A DNA stretch of 64,000 nucleotides, from positions 1,736,001-1,800,000 of the forward strand of contig NZ_AP023420.1 in assembly GCF_018408705.1 (NCBI RefSeq), written 5' to 3'. A program made the position numbers and the translations under genes. The notes under the pieces were generated by a model. That model saw only the letters and a program-made list of their open reading frames with translations. It ran no database searches and had not been told where the DNA came from. Shown one piece after another: positions 25,765 to 34,009 of this stretch. Position 1 is the first letter of the stretch; each line of letters begins with the position of its first letter. The DNA is from Pusillibacter faecalis (GTDB taxonomy: Bacteria; Bacillota; Clostridia; Oscillospirales; Oscillospiraceae).

Positions 25765-26977
25765 GAAACGCACCTCCCAGAGCTTGATAGACGGTAAAGA
25801 AATCAGGATAGGATTTATGGACGGCCTCCGCGCCCAGGACGGTGACAGAGCCGGCACAGGCTGTGGCGGCAACCGCCGCCGCCATGACGATGCGGTGGTC
25901 ATTGGCACCGTCCACAGTGCCGCCGAGGAGCTGTGGCTGCCCCTGCACGGTGAGGCTGTCGGCGCCCTCCTCCACAGTGCCGCCTAGAGCCTGGAGCATA
26001 GCGGCGGTGGTCTGGAGACGGTCGCTCTCCTTTAGGCGCAGCCGTGCGGCATGGACAAAGCGGACGGTACCCTGCCGGACCGCCGCCATGACTGCCAGCG
26101 GCGGCAGCAGGTCCGGGCAGCCGGAGACGTCGATCTCCCGGTCCCCCGGGCGGGCCAGCCGCCAATAGAGGCTGGCAACAGCCAGGTCTCCCTGGGCAGA
26201 AAGGGGGTTGAGTCCCTGAATCTCCACAGGGCTGCCAAGAAAATTAGCGGCATACCAAAAGGCTGCCTGAGACCAGTCCGCCTCCACAGCCCCTGCGAAG
26301 GGGCAGTAGGCGGCGGGAAGGACTTCAAAGCCCCGCAGGCCGGGTTTTTCCGCCACCGAGATCCCCGCCTGGCGCATGGCCTCCATCGTCATGGTGATGT
26401 ACTCCCGGGACTCGATCTCCGTGGAGCTTAGGACAGCGGAAGGAGCGTCCAGCAGCGGCAGGGCAAATAGCAGTCCGGTGAAAAACTGACTGGACACGTT
26501 ACCCGGAAGCAGGTACTCCCCCGGCGACAGCCGGCCCTGAACGGTGAGAACGCCATCACGCTGTTCCCAAGAGATTCCCTGCTCCCGGAATAGGTCCGCG
26601 TAGGGCCCCTGGGGACGTTCCATCAGCCGGCCGTGGCCGGTGAACACACCGCCCCCCGCCACCGCCAGGGCGATGGGAATGAGAAAGCGGAGCGTGGAGC
26701 CAGATTCCCCGCAGTCAAAACGGGGCAGATCGACAAACGTATGGCCCCTCCCTATGCCATGCACGCGGATGGTTCCGGGCTTCGGAGCCTCCCAGCGGGC
26801 ACCCAGGACCGTCATGCAGCGCAGCGTGGCCTCAATATCCTGAGAAGGAACAATATTTTCCAGCGTGCTGACCCCATCCGCCAGCGCGGCGGCAATGATG
26901 AGCCGGTGGGCCATTGATTTGCTGGGCGGCGGCGTCACCGCGCCGTAGAGCTTTGCGGGCGTAATCTGAATGTCCAT
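25754..26977 (-). CDS. aroA: 5-enolpyruvylshikimate-3-phosphate synthase
   Basis: A 407-residue EPSP synthase with PPSKSMAHRLIIAAALADG (phosphoenolpyruvate and shikimate-phosphate binding), GESGSTLRFLIPIALA, STEIESREYITMTMEAM and RLKESDRLQTTAAMLQALGG, DHRIVMAAAVAAT. It joins shikimate-3-phosphate and PEP. The class cannot be assigned with confidence by eye; the shortened first motif region resembles several clostridial enzymes. Start ATG 26977 lies one base from the end of aroB. Confidence 0.92.
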   Translation of the reverse strand: MDIQITPAKLYGAVTPPPSKSMAHRLIIAAALADGVSTLENIVPSQDIEATLRCMTVLGARWEAPKPGTIRVHGIGRGHTFVDLPRFDCGESGSTLRFLIPIALAVAGGGVFTGHGRLMERPQGPYADLFREQGISWEQRDGVLTVQGRLSPGEYLLPGNVSSQFFTGLLFALPLLDAPSAVLSSTEIESREYITMTMEAMRQAGISVAEKPGLRGFEVLPAAYCPFAGAVEADWSQAAFWYAANFLGSPVEIQGLNPLSAQGDLAVASLYWRLARPGDREIDVSGCPDLLPPLAVMAAVRQGTVRFVHAARLRLKESDRLQTTAAMLQALGGTVEEGADSLTVQGQPQLLGGTVDGANDHRIVMAAAVAATACAGSVTVLGAEAVHKSYPDFFTVYQALGGAFHVL

Positions 26978-26978
26978 C

Positions 26979-28049
26979 TCAGCCCCCCCATCCGGCAGCA
27001 ATCAGTGCCTGCAGCTCACGGACCGGGAGCTTTTTCAACTCACAGGCCCCGATGCGCCGGGGAATCACCACGGTGATGGAATCCCCTGAGCGCTTTTTGT
27101 CGGCCAGAGCCGCCTCTGCCAGGGCTTCCGGCGGGTATTCCGTGCCGGTGGGCAGGCCGTTTTTGGCAAGGCAGGCAGCGATTCGGGCGGCGATGGGTTC
27201 TTCCGTCCAGCCCAAAGCCTCAGCAGAGCGGGCGATGATGGAGAGTCCTGCCGCCACCGCGTGGCCGTGGGAGAGGCGGTAGCCGCTGCACTTCTCAATG
27301 GCGTGTCCCACCGTGTGACCCAGATTCAAAAGGCGACGCTCACCCTGCTCCTTCTCGTCGCGTTCCACAACCCCAGCTTTATACCCAACACACCGGGCGA
27401 TGACCTCCGCTGGAGCGGCGGTCAGAGTGCCGTCCTCAAAGAGGGAGAACAGGCTTTCATCACAGAGGATGCCGGTCTTGATGGCCTCCGCGGCGCCATC
27501 GGCAAAGATGGCGGGTGGGAGAGTGCGCAGGCAGTCAGTGTCACAGAGGACTGCGGCGGGCTGGAGAAAGACGCCGGCCAGGTTCTTTCCGGCTCGGAGA
27601 TCGATGGCGGTTTTTCCGCCCACCGAGGAATCCACGGCCGAGAGCAGGGTGGTGGGAAGCTGGACACAGCGGATGCCCCGGAGGTAGACTCCTGCGGCAA
27701 AGCCTGCCATGTCGCCCACCACGCCGCCTCCCAGGGCCGCCACGCAGTCGGTGCGGGTGAGGTGTTCTCCCGCGAGAAACTCCAGAATGTCGGAAAGGGT
27801 GGCGAGAGTTTTGCTGCACTCCCCTGCGGGGAAGATATAGCTGCTGACCGAAACCCCCGCGCTCCGGAGGCTCTCGGAAACCGCGTCCAAATAAAGCGGA
27901 GCCACGGTGTCGTCGGTGATCACAGCGATGCGGCACCGGCCCAGCACCTCCCACAGCCGCTGCCCGCACTGAGACAGCAGACCGGGACCAATGGACACGG
28001 CGTAGGCAGGCGAGGTGCCAACGGGAATTGTTTGGATGGATTCGGACAT
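26979..28049 (-). CDS. aroB: 3-dehydroquinate synthase
   Basis: A 356-residue enzyme with DCVAALGGGVVGDMAGFAAGVYLRGI, PTTLLSAVDSSVGGKTAIDLRAGKNLAG and the metal-binding LLNLGHTVGHAIEK with SHGHAVAAGL. It uses NAD and a divalent metal to cyclise DAHP. GGAGCGATATC precedes the ATG. Confidence 0.94.
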   Translation of the reverse strand: MSESIQTIPVGTSPAYAVSIGPGLLSQCGQRLWEVLGRCRIAVITDDTVAPLYLDAVSESLRSAGVSVSSYIFPAGECSKTLATLSDILEFLAGEHLTRTDCVAALGGGVVGDMAGFAAGVYLRGIRCVQLPTTLLSAVDSSVGGKTAIDLRAGKNLAGVFLQPAAVLCDTDCLRTLPPAIFADGAAEAIKTGILCDESLFSLFEDGTLTAAPAEVIARCVGYKAGVVERDEKEQGERRLLNLGHTVGHAIEKCSGYRLSHGHAVAAGLSIIARSAEALGWTEEPIAARIAACLAKNGLPTGTEYPPEALAEAALADKKRSGDSITVVIPRRIGACELKKLPVRELQALIAAGWGG

Positions 28050-28061
28050 GATATCGCTCCT

Positions 28062-28898
28062 TTAGTTGCCGCCGGCGGTGGCCTTCATCTCACGGCCCTG
28101 GCGCAGCAGGGCCCGGAGTTGCTCTGGGTCCCTGGCCCGCAGGGCTTGAGAGAATTCCGTCAGATGGTGGATCAGGGTGTCCAGCTCCGCCGTGAGGTAG
28201 TCAGTGTTGTCCAGGAACAGCTCTGTCCACATGTTCTCATCCAGACGGGCCACCCGGGTCATGTCCCGGAAGCTGCCGGCGGAGAAGCCCCGACGCTTTT
28301 GCGCCTCTGGGGATTTCACGTAGGCGCTGGAGGTGATGTGTGCCAGCTGGGAGGTAAAGGCGATAATTCGATCATGCTCCGCAGGGTCCGAGAAGGTAAG
28401 TCCGGCGAACCCTAAGTCCAGGAAGAAGTCCTTCAGGGTTTCCAGGAGCTGCATGTCCGTCCGCTTGTCCGGCGTCAGGATCATGGAGGCCCCCTCATAG
28501 AGATCATCGGTGGCGGCGGTGAAGCCGCCCCGCTCCTTTCCGGCCATGGGGTGGCCGCCGATATAGGCAAAGCCGTGGGCTGCGGCGATGGGGGCCAGGG
28601 CCTCCACCACCACCCGCTTCACACCGCAAAGGTCCACCAGGATGGCGGACTTGGCGATCTTGTCCGCGTGATCCGTCACCCATTGGATGGCGGCGCCAGG
28701 GCAGATAGCCACCAGCACCAGGTCGCACTGGGGTAGGTTCTCCTCTGTCAAAGGCGCATCCATGGCCCCGCACATCCTGGCCATGGTCAAGGTCTCCCGG
28801 TCCAGGTCTGCGCCGTACACGGTGTGAGCGGTGCGGGCCTTAATGCTTTTGGCCATGGACCCGCCGATAAGGCCCAGGCCGACAACTGCAATCCTCAT
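28062..28898 (-). CDS. tyrA: Prephenate dehydrogenase
   Basis: A 278-residue TyrA of the NAD-binding type: VVGLGLIGGSMAKSIKA at the N-terminus, VLVAICPGAAIQWV, ILVDLCGVK, GGHPMAGKERGGF with the catalytic His, and the helical C-terminal dimerisation domain. There is no fused mutase or ACT domain. It makes 4-hydroxyphenylpyruvate for tyrosine. The gene sits three bases after aroF. Confidence 0.92.
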   Translation of the reverse strand: MRIAVVGLGLIGGSMAKSIKARTAHTVYGADLDRETLTMARMCGAMDAPLTEENLPQCDLVLVAICPGAAIQWVTDHADKIAKSAILVDLCGVKRVVVEALAPIAAAHGFAYIGGHPMAGKERGGFTAATDDLYEGASMILTPDKRTDMQLLETLKDFFLDLGFAGLTFSDPAEHDRIIAFTSQLAHITSSAYVKSPEAQKRRGFSAGSFRDMTRVARLDENMWTELFLDNTDYLTAELDTLIHHLTEFSQALRARDPEQLRALLRQGREMKATAGGN

Positions 28899-28901
28899 GG
28901 C

Positions 28902-29915
28902 TTACTCTCCCAGGGACTGAAGCTCGGCGTGGAGCTTCAGGAGTTTTTTGGCCAGGGGATCAAAGTCCTCCGGCTTAAGGGACTGGGGCCCATCGCACAG
29001 GGCATGGGCAGGATCGTTGTGGACCTCAATCTGGAGGCCATCGGCTCCGGTGGCCACCGCGCCCATGGAAAGCGGCTCCACCAGCCAGCTTTTGCCGGTG
29101 GCGTGGCTGGGGTCGATGATGATGGGCAGGTGAGTCAGCCGGCGCATCACGGGGATGCAGGCAAGGTCCAGCGTGTTGCGGGTGTAGCTCTCAAAGGTAC
29201 GGATGCCCCGTTCGCAGAGGATCACGTTTTCGTTGCCACCGGCCATGACGTACTCGGCGCTCATCAGCCACTCCTCATAGGTGGCAGACATGCCGCGCTT
29301 GATCATCACAGGCTTGTCCTGGTGCCCCACGGCCTTCAAAAGGTCGAAATTCTGCATGTTCCGGGCGCCGATCTGAATGACGTCCACATCCTTGAAAAGG
29401 GGCAGCTGGCTCAGGTCCATCAGCTCTGTCACGATGGGAAGGCCCGTCTCCTGCCGGGCGATTTTCAGGTACTCAAGACCGGTGGCTCCCAGGCCCTGGA
29501 AGGAGTAGGGGGAGGTTCGGGGCTTGAAGGCACCGCCCCGCAGCATGGTGGCGCCGCTGGCCTTGACAGCCTTGGCGATGGCCACCACCTGCTCCTCGCT
29601 CTCCACAGAGCAGGGGCCGGCCATGATGGTGAGACTGCCGCCGCCGATCTGGGTGTTCCCCACCTTCACCACAGTGTCCTCCGGGTGGAACTTCCGGTTG
29701 GCATTCTTATAGGGTTCCTGCACCCGCTTGACGTCCTCCACGATATCCAGGGCGGAGATCAAGTCGATATCCAGCTTGGAGGTATCGCCCACCAACCCCA
29801 AGATGGTGTTGGCCTCACCGATGCTGGTGTGAATGGTGATTCCCTTGTCCTGAAGCCAGGAAATCAGGCTCTCCAATTGGTCGCGGTTGGGGTTGTGCTT
29901 CAAAATGACAATCAT
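28902..29915 (-). CDS. aroF: 3-deoxy-7-phosphoheptulonate synthase
   Basis: A 337-residue type I-beta DAHP synthase. The N-terminal 70 residues (MIVILKHNPNRDQLESLISWL) are the ferredoxin-like regulatory domain that mediates feedback inhibition in this class. The TIM barrel follows with IMAGPCSVESEEQVVAIAKAVKASGA, LRGGAFKPRTSPYSFQG, RNMQNFDLLKAVG and IIDPSHATGK. It commits PEP and erythrose-4-phosphate to the pathway. ATG 29915 follows GGAGGAGCGC. It is the first gene after the attenuator. Confidence 0.95.
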   Translation of the reverse strand: MIVILKHNPNRDQLESLISWLQDKGITIHTSIGEANTILGLVGDTSKLDIDLISALDIVEDVKRVQEPYKNANRKFHPEDTVVKVGNTQIGGGSLTIMAGPCSVESEEQVVAIAKAVKASGATMLRGGAFKPRTSPYSFQGLGATGLEYLKIARQETGLPIVTELMDLSQLPLFKDVDVIQIGARNMQNFDLLKAVGHQDKPVMIKRGMSATYEEWLMSAEYVMAGGNENVILCERGIRTFESYTRNTLDLACIPVMRRLTHLPIIIDPSHATGKSWLVEPLSMGAVATGADGLQIEVHNDPAHALCDGPQSLKPEDFDPLAKKLLKLHAELQSLGE

Positions 29916-29942
29916 GATATGCGCTCCTCCTTCAAACGAATC

Positions 29943-29975
29943 AAAAAAGACCCGTGGCCGGTCTGGCCACGGGTC
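29943..29975 (-). terminator. Leader terminator (attenuator) of the aromatic operon
   Basis: Minus strand GACCCGTGGCC-AGACC-GGCCACGGGTC is a perfect 11-bp stem followed by TTTTTTGA. It lies between the leader peptide and aroF, so it can stop transcription before the structural genes. Confidence 0.92.
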
Positions 29976-30004
29976 CGCATGCACAAACAGTTTCTTAAAA
30001 ACGA

Positions 30005-30019
30005 TGCATCAAGCCCATG
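30005..30019 (-). promoter_or_regulatory. Candidate antiterminator 5' strand overlapping the leader stop codon
   Basis: CAUGGG (30019-30014) can pair with CCCGUG in the 5' arm of the terminator (29973-29968, one G-U pair), and AUGCA (30009-30005) with UGCAU (29983-29979). The stop codon of the leader peptide lies inside this strand, so a ribosome that reaches the stop would block it. The pairing is found by eye and is unscored. Confidence 0.5.
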
Positions 30020-30107
30020 TACTTTTAGCCAAACCGAAATAAGCCTTACCATAAAAATAGGTAAAGCTAAAGTAGCGGTATGCAAAAGTACGGGCAGAAG
30101 CAGTCAT
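30009..30107 (-). CDS. Aromatic-rich leader peptide of the aro operon
   Basis: A 32-residue open frame beginning ATG 30107, with GAGGATTC upstream as ribosome binding site. Eleven of 32 residues are aromatic: five Phe (residues 8, 13, 15, 18, 24), five Tyr (10, 12, 17, 19, 23) and one Trp (31). Part of its coding sequence folds as AGCUUUACC / GGUAAGGCU (9 bp with one wobble). With the downstream terminator this is a classic ribosome-stalling leader that senses charged tRNA-Phe and tRNA-Tyr. It was too short for ordinary gene calling. Confidence 0.88.
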   Translation of the reverse strand: MTASARTFAYRYFSFTYFYGKAYFGLAKSTWA

Positions 30108-30224
30108 AAAAAGAATCCTCTTCACATTGTGATGATATAGTAAGAATACCACGCTGACGGGAAAATGAATATTGTGAATGCTCACCAAATTTGAACAAGC
30201 ACAAGATGAATTTTGTATATTTCG

Positions 30225-30779
30225 TCAGGATGCAGCCGCAGGGAGGCATCCAGCCACCAGCAAATTGGTAGCCTTCAGGATATAACGGACGTCCAGACCA
30301 AACCCGGAGTTCTCCATAGAGAGATACTGACGGTGGAGCTCTGCAATGGCCTCTGTCAGGTCCCGGCGGGCCGTCTCCATGCGAAGCTGCTGCTGGGCCA
30401 AGTACCCCTCCAGATAAAGCCGCAGGTCGGACTCATAGCGGTGGTGGTCCATCAGGCTGTCGGAAAAATGGTCGTTGTGGGGGTAAGTAAAGGCATCTGC
30501 CAGATAGTGGGTCAGCTTGCCCAGGGTATAGTACTGCCACATCGTCCAATGAGTCCGCCGCTGGAGGCGATGAATTCGGGTATAAATATAGAGCTGAGAG
30601 TTGGAAAAATTGTGCCCCCGAAGCTTTTGGCCCCGCCAGGAGCCCTTTAGATAGGTCAGGGGATTGCAGTCTGGCTGAAAGGAACCGAAGAGAAAGGCTA
30701 ATTCAAAGCGTTTGGCGTGAAATCCCTGCTGGCTGCGCAGCAACGCGGAAGCCAGCAGCCTGTGGCTGCGTTTTTGCAT
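30225..30779 (-). CDS. Zinc-dependent phospholipase C-like protein
   Basis: A 184-residue soluble protein. FLFGSFQPDCNPLTYLKGSWRG, LGKLTHYLADAFTYPHN with metal-ligand His and Asp residues, and MDHHRYE match the zinc-dependent phospholipase C/S1-P1 nuclease superfamily (clostridial alpha-toxin N-domain fold). It has no signal peptide, so it is probably cytosolic and not a toxin. ATG 30779 is acceptable although the site upstream is GGTAGCC, a weak one. Substrate unknown. Confidence 0.7.
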   Translation of the reverse strand: MQKRSHRLLASALLRSQQGFHAKRFELAFLFGSFQPDCNPLTYLKGSWRGQKLRGHNFSNSQLYIYTRIHRLQRRTHWTMWQYYTLGKLTHYLADAFTYPHNDHFSDSLMDHHRYESDLRLYLEGYLAQQQLRMETARRDLTEAIAELHRQYLSMENSGFGLDVRYILKATNLLVAGCLPAAAS

Positions 30780-30865
30780 GGGCTACCTCCGGTAAATGTT
30801 CAATCACAACGCAAGTATACCACCGCGTGCGAGTCCCTGCAAGCGTGAAAAAATAAACTTTGTGT

Positions 30866-30913
30866 AAAAAGGCGGCTGCTCCGCCGCACTGGAAGACGGC
30901 GGAACAAGCAGCC
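30866..30913 (-). terminator. Rho-independent terminator after glnN
   Basis: Minus strand GGCTGCTTGTTCCGCCG pairs with CGGCGGAGCAGCC around a ten-base loop and is followed by GCCTTTTT. Confidence 0.8.
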
Positions 30914-30920
30914 CAGGCAA

Positions 30921-33008
30921 TCAGGTGCTGAAGAGCAGCTCAGAATATACGGGGAAGGGCCAGCAATCTGCTGCGGTGATGCCTTCCAGCTGGTCAGAGA
31001 GCTCCCGGGCCTTGGACATGTCGGGAATCACAACATCGCGGCAGTAAGTCATGGCCTTTTTGGTATCTGCGGGCAGCTTCTCCATGTCCCGTTCCAGGCG
31101 GTCACAGGCGGAGAACAGGGCGTCGGTCAGTTTTCCAAGCTCCTTGGCGGTGGAGTTCTCATATTTGCAGGAGACCCCCAGGGCATCTTTGTGATAGGCA
31201 CGCTGGCAGAGCGTGTCGGCATAGCCGGAGACGGCAGGCAGAATGTCGTGCCGGATCATATCCGCCATGGTTTTGGCCTCAATGGAAATGACCGTCACAT
31301 AGTTTTCCATATGAATTTCCGCCCGGGCGTTGACCTCTTCCTTTGTGTAGATGCCGTGCCGGACAAAGAGGTCCACATTCTTCTTGGCAGTGTAGACCGA
31401 GAGTGCGTCGGCCGTGGAGGCCAGGTTGGAAAGACCCCGGCGCGCCGCCTCGGCGATCCAGGCGTCGTCATAACCGTTGCCGTTGAATATGATGCGCTGG
31501 TGCTCCGTAAAGACCCGGCGGATCAGCTTCTGGAGGTCGCTCTGAAAATCCTTGGATTTCTCCAGCTCGTCGGCAAACTGCTTGAGCTCCTCCGCCATGA
31601 TGGTATTGAGCGCGATGTTGGGACCGGAGACGGATTGGGAGGACCCCAGCATCCGAAACTCAAACTTGTTGCCGGTAAAGGCCATGGGGGAGGTGCGGTT
31701 GCGGTCAGTGTTGTCCTGGCGGATGGAGGGCAGCACGTCCACGCCGATCTCCAGGGTCCGCTTGCCGGCCTCCTTGTACTCGGTGCCCTGGATGATGGAG
31801 TCCACCACCGCGCTCATCTCGTCACCCAGGAAGATGGAGATCACGGCCGGCGGCGCCTCCTGAGCGCCCAGCCGGTGGTCGTTTCCGGGGAAGGCCACCG
31901 TGGCCCGCAGGAAGTCCTGGTACTCGTCCACACCCTTGATAAAGGCCGCCAGGAACAGCAGGAACTGGGCGTTCTGACTGGGAGTGGAGCCGGGCTTGAA
32001 GAGATTCCGGCCGGTATCGGTGCCCAGGGACCAGTTATCGTGCTTGCCGGAGCCGTTGACACCGGCAAAGGGCTTTTCATGCAGCAGACACACCAGATCG
32101 TGGCGGTCGGCCACCTTTTTCATCATCTCCATGACCAGCTGATTGTGGTCGCAGGCGGTGTTGGCATCCGTATAGATGGGGGCCATCTCGTGCTGGGAGG
32201 GGGCGACTTCATTATGCTTGGTCTTGGAGAGCACACCCAGGGCCCACAGGGTTTCGTCCAGATCCTTCATATAGGCGGCCACCCGGGGCTTGATGGCGCC
32301 ATAGTAGTGGTCGTCCAGCTCCTGGCCCCGGGGGGGCTTGGCGCCGAACAGCGTCCGGCCGCAGGTGCGCAGGTCCTTGCGGCGGTTATAGAGGGTTTTG
32401 TCGATCAGGAAGTACTCCTGCTCAGGTCCCACCTGGGCGATGACCCGTTTGGTTTCCTGGTCGCCGAACAGACGCAGAATCCGGACGGCCTGACGACTGA
32501 CCTCGTCCATGGAGCGCAGAAGGGGGGTCTTTTTGTCCAGGGCGTGGCCGGAATAGGAGCAGAAGACCGTGGGGATGCACAGGGAGTCTTCCTTGATAAA
32601 GGCGAAAGAGGTGGGGTCCCAGGCGGTGTAGCCCCGGGCCTCAAAGGTGGCCCGCAGTCCGCCCGAGGGAAAGGAGGAGGCGTCCGGCTCCCCCCGGACC
32701 AGTTCCTTACCGGAAAATTCCATAATAATTTTACCGCCGCCGGCGGGAGAGATAAAGCTGTCGTGCTTTTCCGCGGTGAAGCCGGTCATGGGCTGAAACC
32801 AATGGGTATAATGGGTGGCGCCCTTTTCTACCGCCCACTGCTTCATAGCTTCGGCAATTTCATTGGCGGTGGAGATATCCAGAGAGGTTCCATCAGTGAC
32901 GCTCTTCTTCCAGGCGCTGTAGGACGCGGAAGAGAGCCGCTCCTTCATGGTCTCCTCATTGAAAACCAGGCTCCCGAAGAGCTCGGGGAGTTTCTTGGTG
33001 TCGCTCAT
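30921..33008 (-). CDS. glnN: Type III glutamine synthetase
   Basis: A 695-residue enzyme, the length of GSIII (700-730) and far longer than GSI. Typical stretches are FGSLVFNEETM at the N-terminus, the central GPEQEYFLID, NEVAPSQHEMAPIYTDANTACDHNQ, GVNGSGKHDNWSLGT and RFPGNDHRLGAQEAPPA-like AFPGNDHRLGAQEAPPAV. It forms glutamine from glutamate, ammonia and ATP. ATG 33008 follows AAGGAGGATAACG. A TTGCGT...TAGGAT promoter-like pair lies upstream, but I rate it weak. GSIII is common in anaerobic Clostridia and Bacteroidetes. Confidence 0.95.
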   Translation of the reverse strand: MSDTKKLPELFGSLVFNEETMKERLSSASYSAWKKSVTDGTSLDISTANEIAEAMKQWAVEKGATHYTHWFQPMTGFTAEKHDSFISPAGGGKIIMEFSGKELVRGEPDASSFPSGGLRATFEARGYTAWDPTSFAFIKEDSLCIPTVFCSYSGHALDKKTPLLRSMDEVSRQAVRILRLFGDQETKRVIAQVGPEQEYFLIDKTLYNRRKDLRTCGRTLFGAKPPRGQELDDHYYGAIKPRVAAYMKDLDETLWALGVLSKTKHNEVAPSQHEMAPIYTDANTACDHNQLVMEMMKKVADRHDLVCLLHEKPFAGVNGSGKHDNWSLGTDTGRNLFKPGSTPSQNAQFLLFLAAFIKGVDEYQDFLRATVAFPGNDHRLGAQEAPPAVISIFLGDEMSAVVDSIIQGTEYKEAGKRTLEIGVDVLPSIRQDNTDRNRTSPMAFTGNKFEFRMLGSSQSVSGPNIALNTIMAEELKQFADELEKSKDFQSDLQKLIRRVFTEHQRIIFNGNGYDDAWIAEAARRGLSNLASTADALSVYTAKKNVDLFVRHGIYTKEEVNARAEIHMENYVTVISIEAKTMADMIRHDILPAVSGYADTLCQRAYHKDALGVSCKYENSTAKELGKLTDALFSACDRLERDMEKLPADTKKAMTYCRDVVIPDMSKARELSDQLEGITAADCWPFPVYSELLFST

Positions 33009-33234
33009 GCACGTTATCCTCCTTATCGTCTTATCTGGTATCCTATCATAAAATCTCAGGAACGCAATAGGTGATACCTATAAAAAATTGCCCGCCGCAT
33101 GGGCACGGCTCAGCGTAGTTTGCCGGAATTCAGGGCTGCGCACCGGGCGGCACACTTCGGCTTTGCGGCCGGCCTGATACGGGAGAGGCTGTATTGTGGG
33201 CCGAATCATGAAGGAGGACGTATGGACAGGGAGA

Positions 33235-33261
33235 AGCCCCGGGAGGCCTTCTCCCGGGGCT
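33235..33261 (-). terminator. Hairpin at the end of spoVT
   Basis: AGCCCCGGGAG-GCCTT-CTCCCGGGGCT is a perfect 11-bp stem that begins at the stop codon. No clear T-run follows, so termination is likely but not certain. Confidence 0.6.
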
Positions 33262-33803
33262 CAGCTCTCCATATGGCGGCCGAGGAAGGCCGCGATGGTC
33301 TGGGCCAGCTTGTATTCCGCGTCGCCGGTGGCTGCCGCGGGGACGGGGCTGATAAAAAGCACCAGTCCCAGCAGATCACCCTCCGCCAGAATGGGAGCCG
33401 CCACGGTAGCCGCCAGCTTATCCGTGCTGTCGGAGACCGGAAGGGCCTGTCCCTCTCCGGCAAACTGATAGATTCGGCGGCTCTCCATGATCTGCTCCAG
33501 CTCCGGAGAAATCCGCTTGCCGGAGAGCTCACGCTTGCCGCCGCCGGCCACGGCGATGATGGTGTCGCGGTCTGTCACGGCGCAGATGCTGCCGGTAGAG
33601 CGGCTCATTGTCTCACATAAATGACTGGCAAAGTCCTCCACGCCGCCCAGAAGGGAGTATTTCTTGAAGATCACTTCTCCGTCGCGGCTTGTATAGATTT
33701 CCAGGGGGTCGCCCTCCCGAATCCGCATCGTACGGCGGATTTCCTTGGGAATCACCACCCGGCCAAGGTCATCAATGCGCCGCACAATTCCTGTTGCCTT
33801 CAT
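33261..33803 (-). CDS. spoVT: Stage V sporulation protein T
   Basis: A 180-residue regulator. Residues 1-50 form the AbrB swapped-hairpin DNA-binding domain (MKATGIVRRIDDLGRVVIPKEIRRTM, REGDPLEIYTSRDGEVIFKKY). Residues 55-180 form a GAF-like domain (GSICAVTDRDTIIAVAGGGKRELSGKRIS). SpoVT controls forespore genes late in sporulation. ATG 33803 is preceded by AAAGGAG with an eight-base gap; an in-frame TTG six bases earlier is less likely. Confidence 0.93.
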   Translation of the reverse strand: MKATGIVRRIDDLGRVVIPKEIRRTMRIREGDPLEIYTSRDGEVIFKKYSLLGGVEDFASHLCETMSRSTGSICAVTDRDTIIAVAGGGKRELSGKRISPELEQIMESRRIYQFAGEGQALPVSDSTDKLAATVAAPILAEGDLLGLVLFISPVPAAATGDAEYKLAQTIAAFLGRHMES

Positions 33804-33851
33804 ATTCAAAACTCCTTTTTTTGTTTATTGATAAAGGTCTCTGGCAAAAGA

Positions 33852-33880
33852 TAGTATCAACAGTATTTTCAACCTTATCC
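33852..33880 (-). promoter_or_regulatory. Candidate forespore (SigG/SigF-type) promoter of spoVT
   Basis: Minus strand GGATA (33880-33876), 17-base spacer, GATACTA (33858-33852), 49 bases before the ATG. It differs by one base in each element from the SigG pattern GNATA...CATACTA. SpoVT is SigG-dependent in B. subtilis. Confidence 0.4.
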
Positions 33881-34009
33881 GGAAATAGGCGGTGGAGATG
33901 TTTGGCAAATAAATGGCGGCGTATCAGAGAGAAAGGCGAAAAAGCCGCTTCAGACCGCGGCGCGCTGTTATCAATGAAGTGAGTGGATGGGACATACCTT
34001 AAAAACTGA

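Noticed and set aside
31191..33074. Plus-strand frame of 627 codons opposite glnN
   Set aside because: Complete antisense shadow of a confidently identified gene; composition rich in Gly/His/Val, no ribosome site, no homology recognised.
33099..33620. Plus-strand frame overlapping spoVT
   Set aside because: Most of it is antisense to spoVT, and the remaining part has no coding character.
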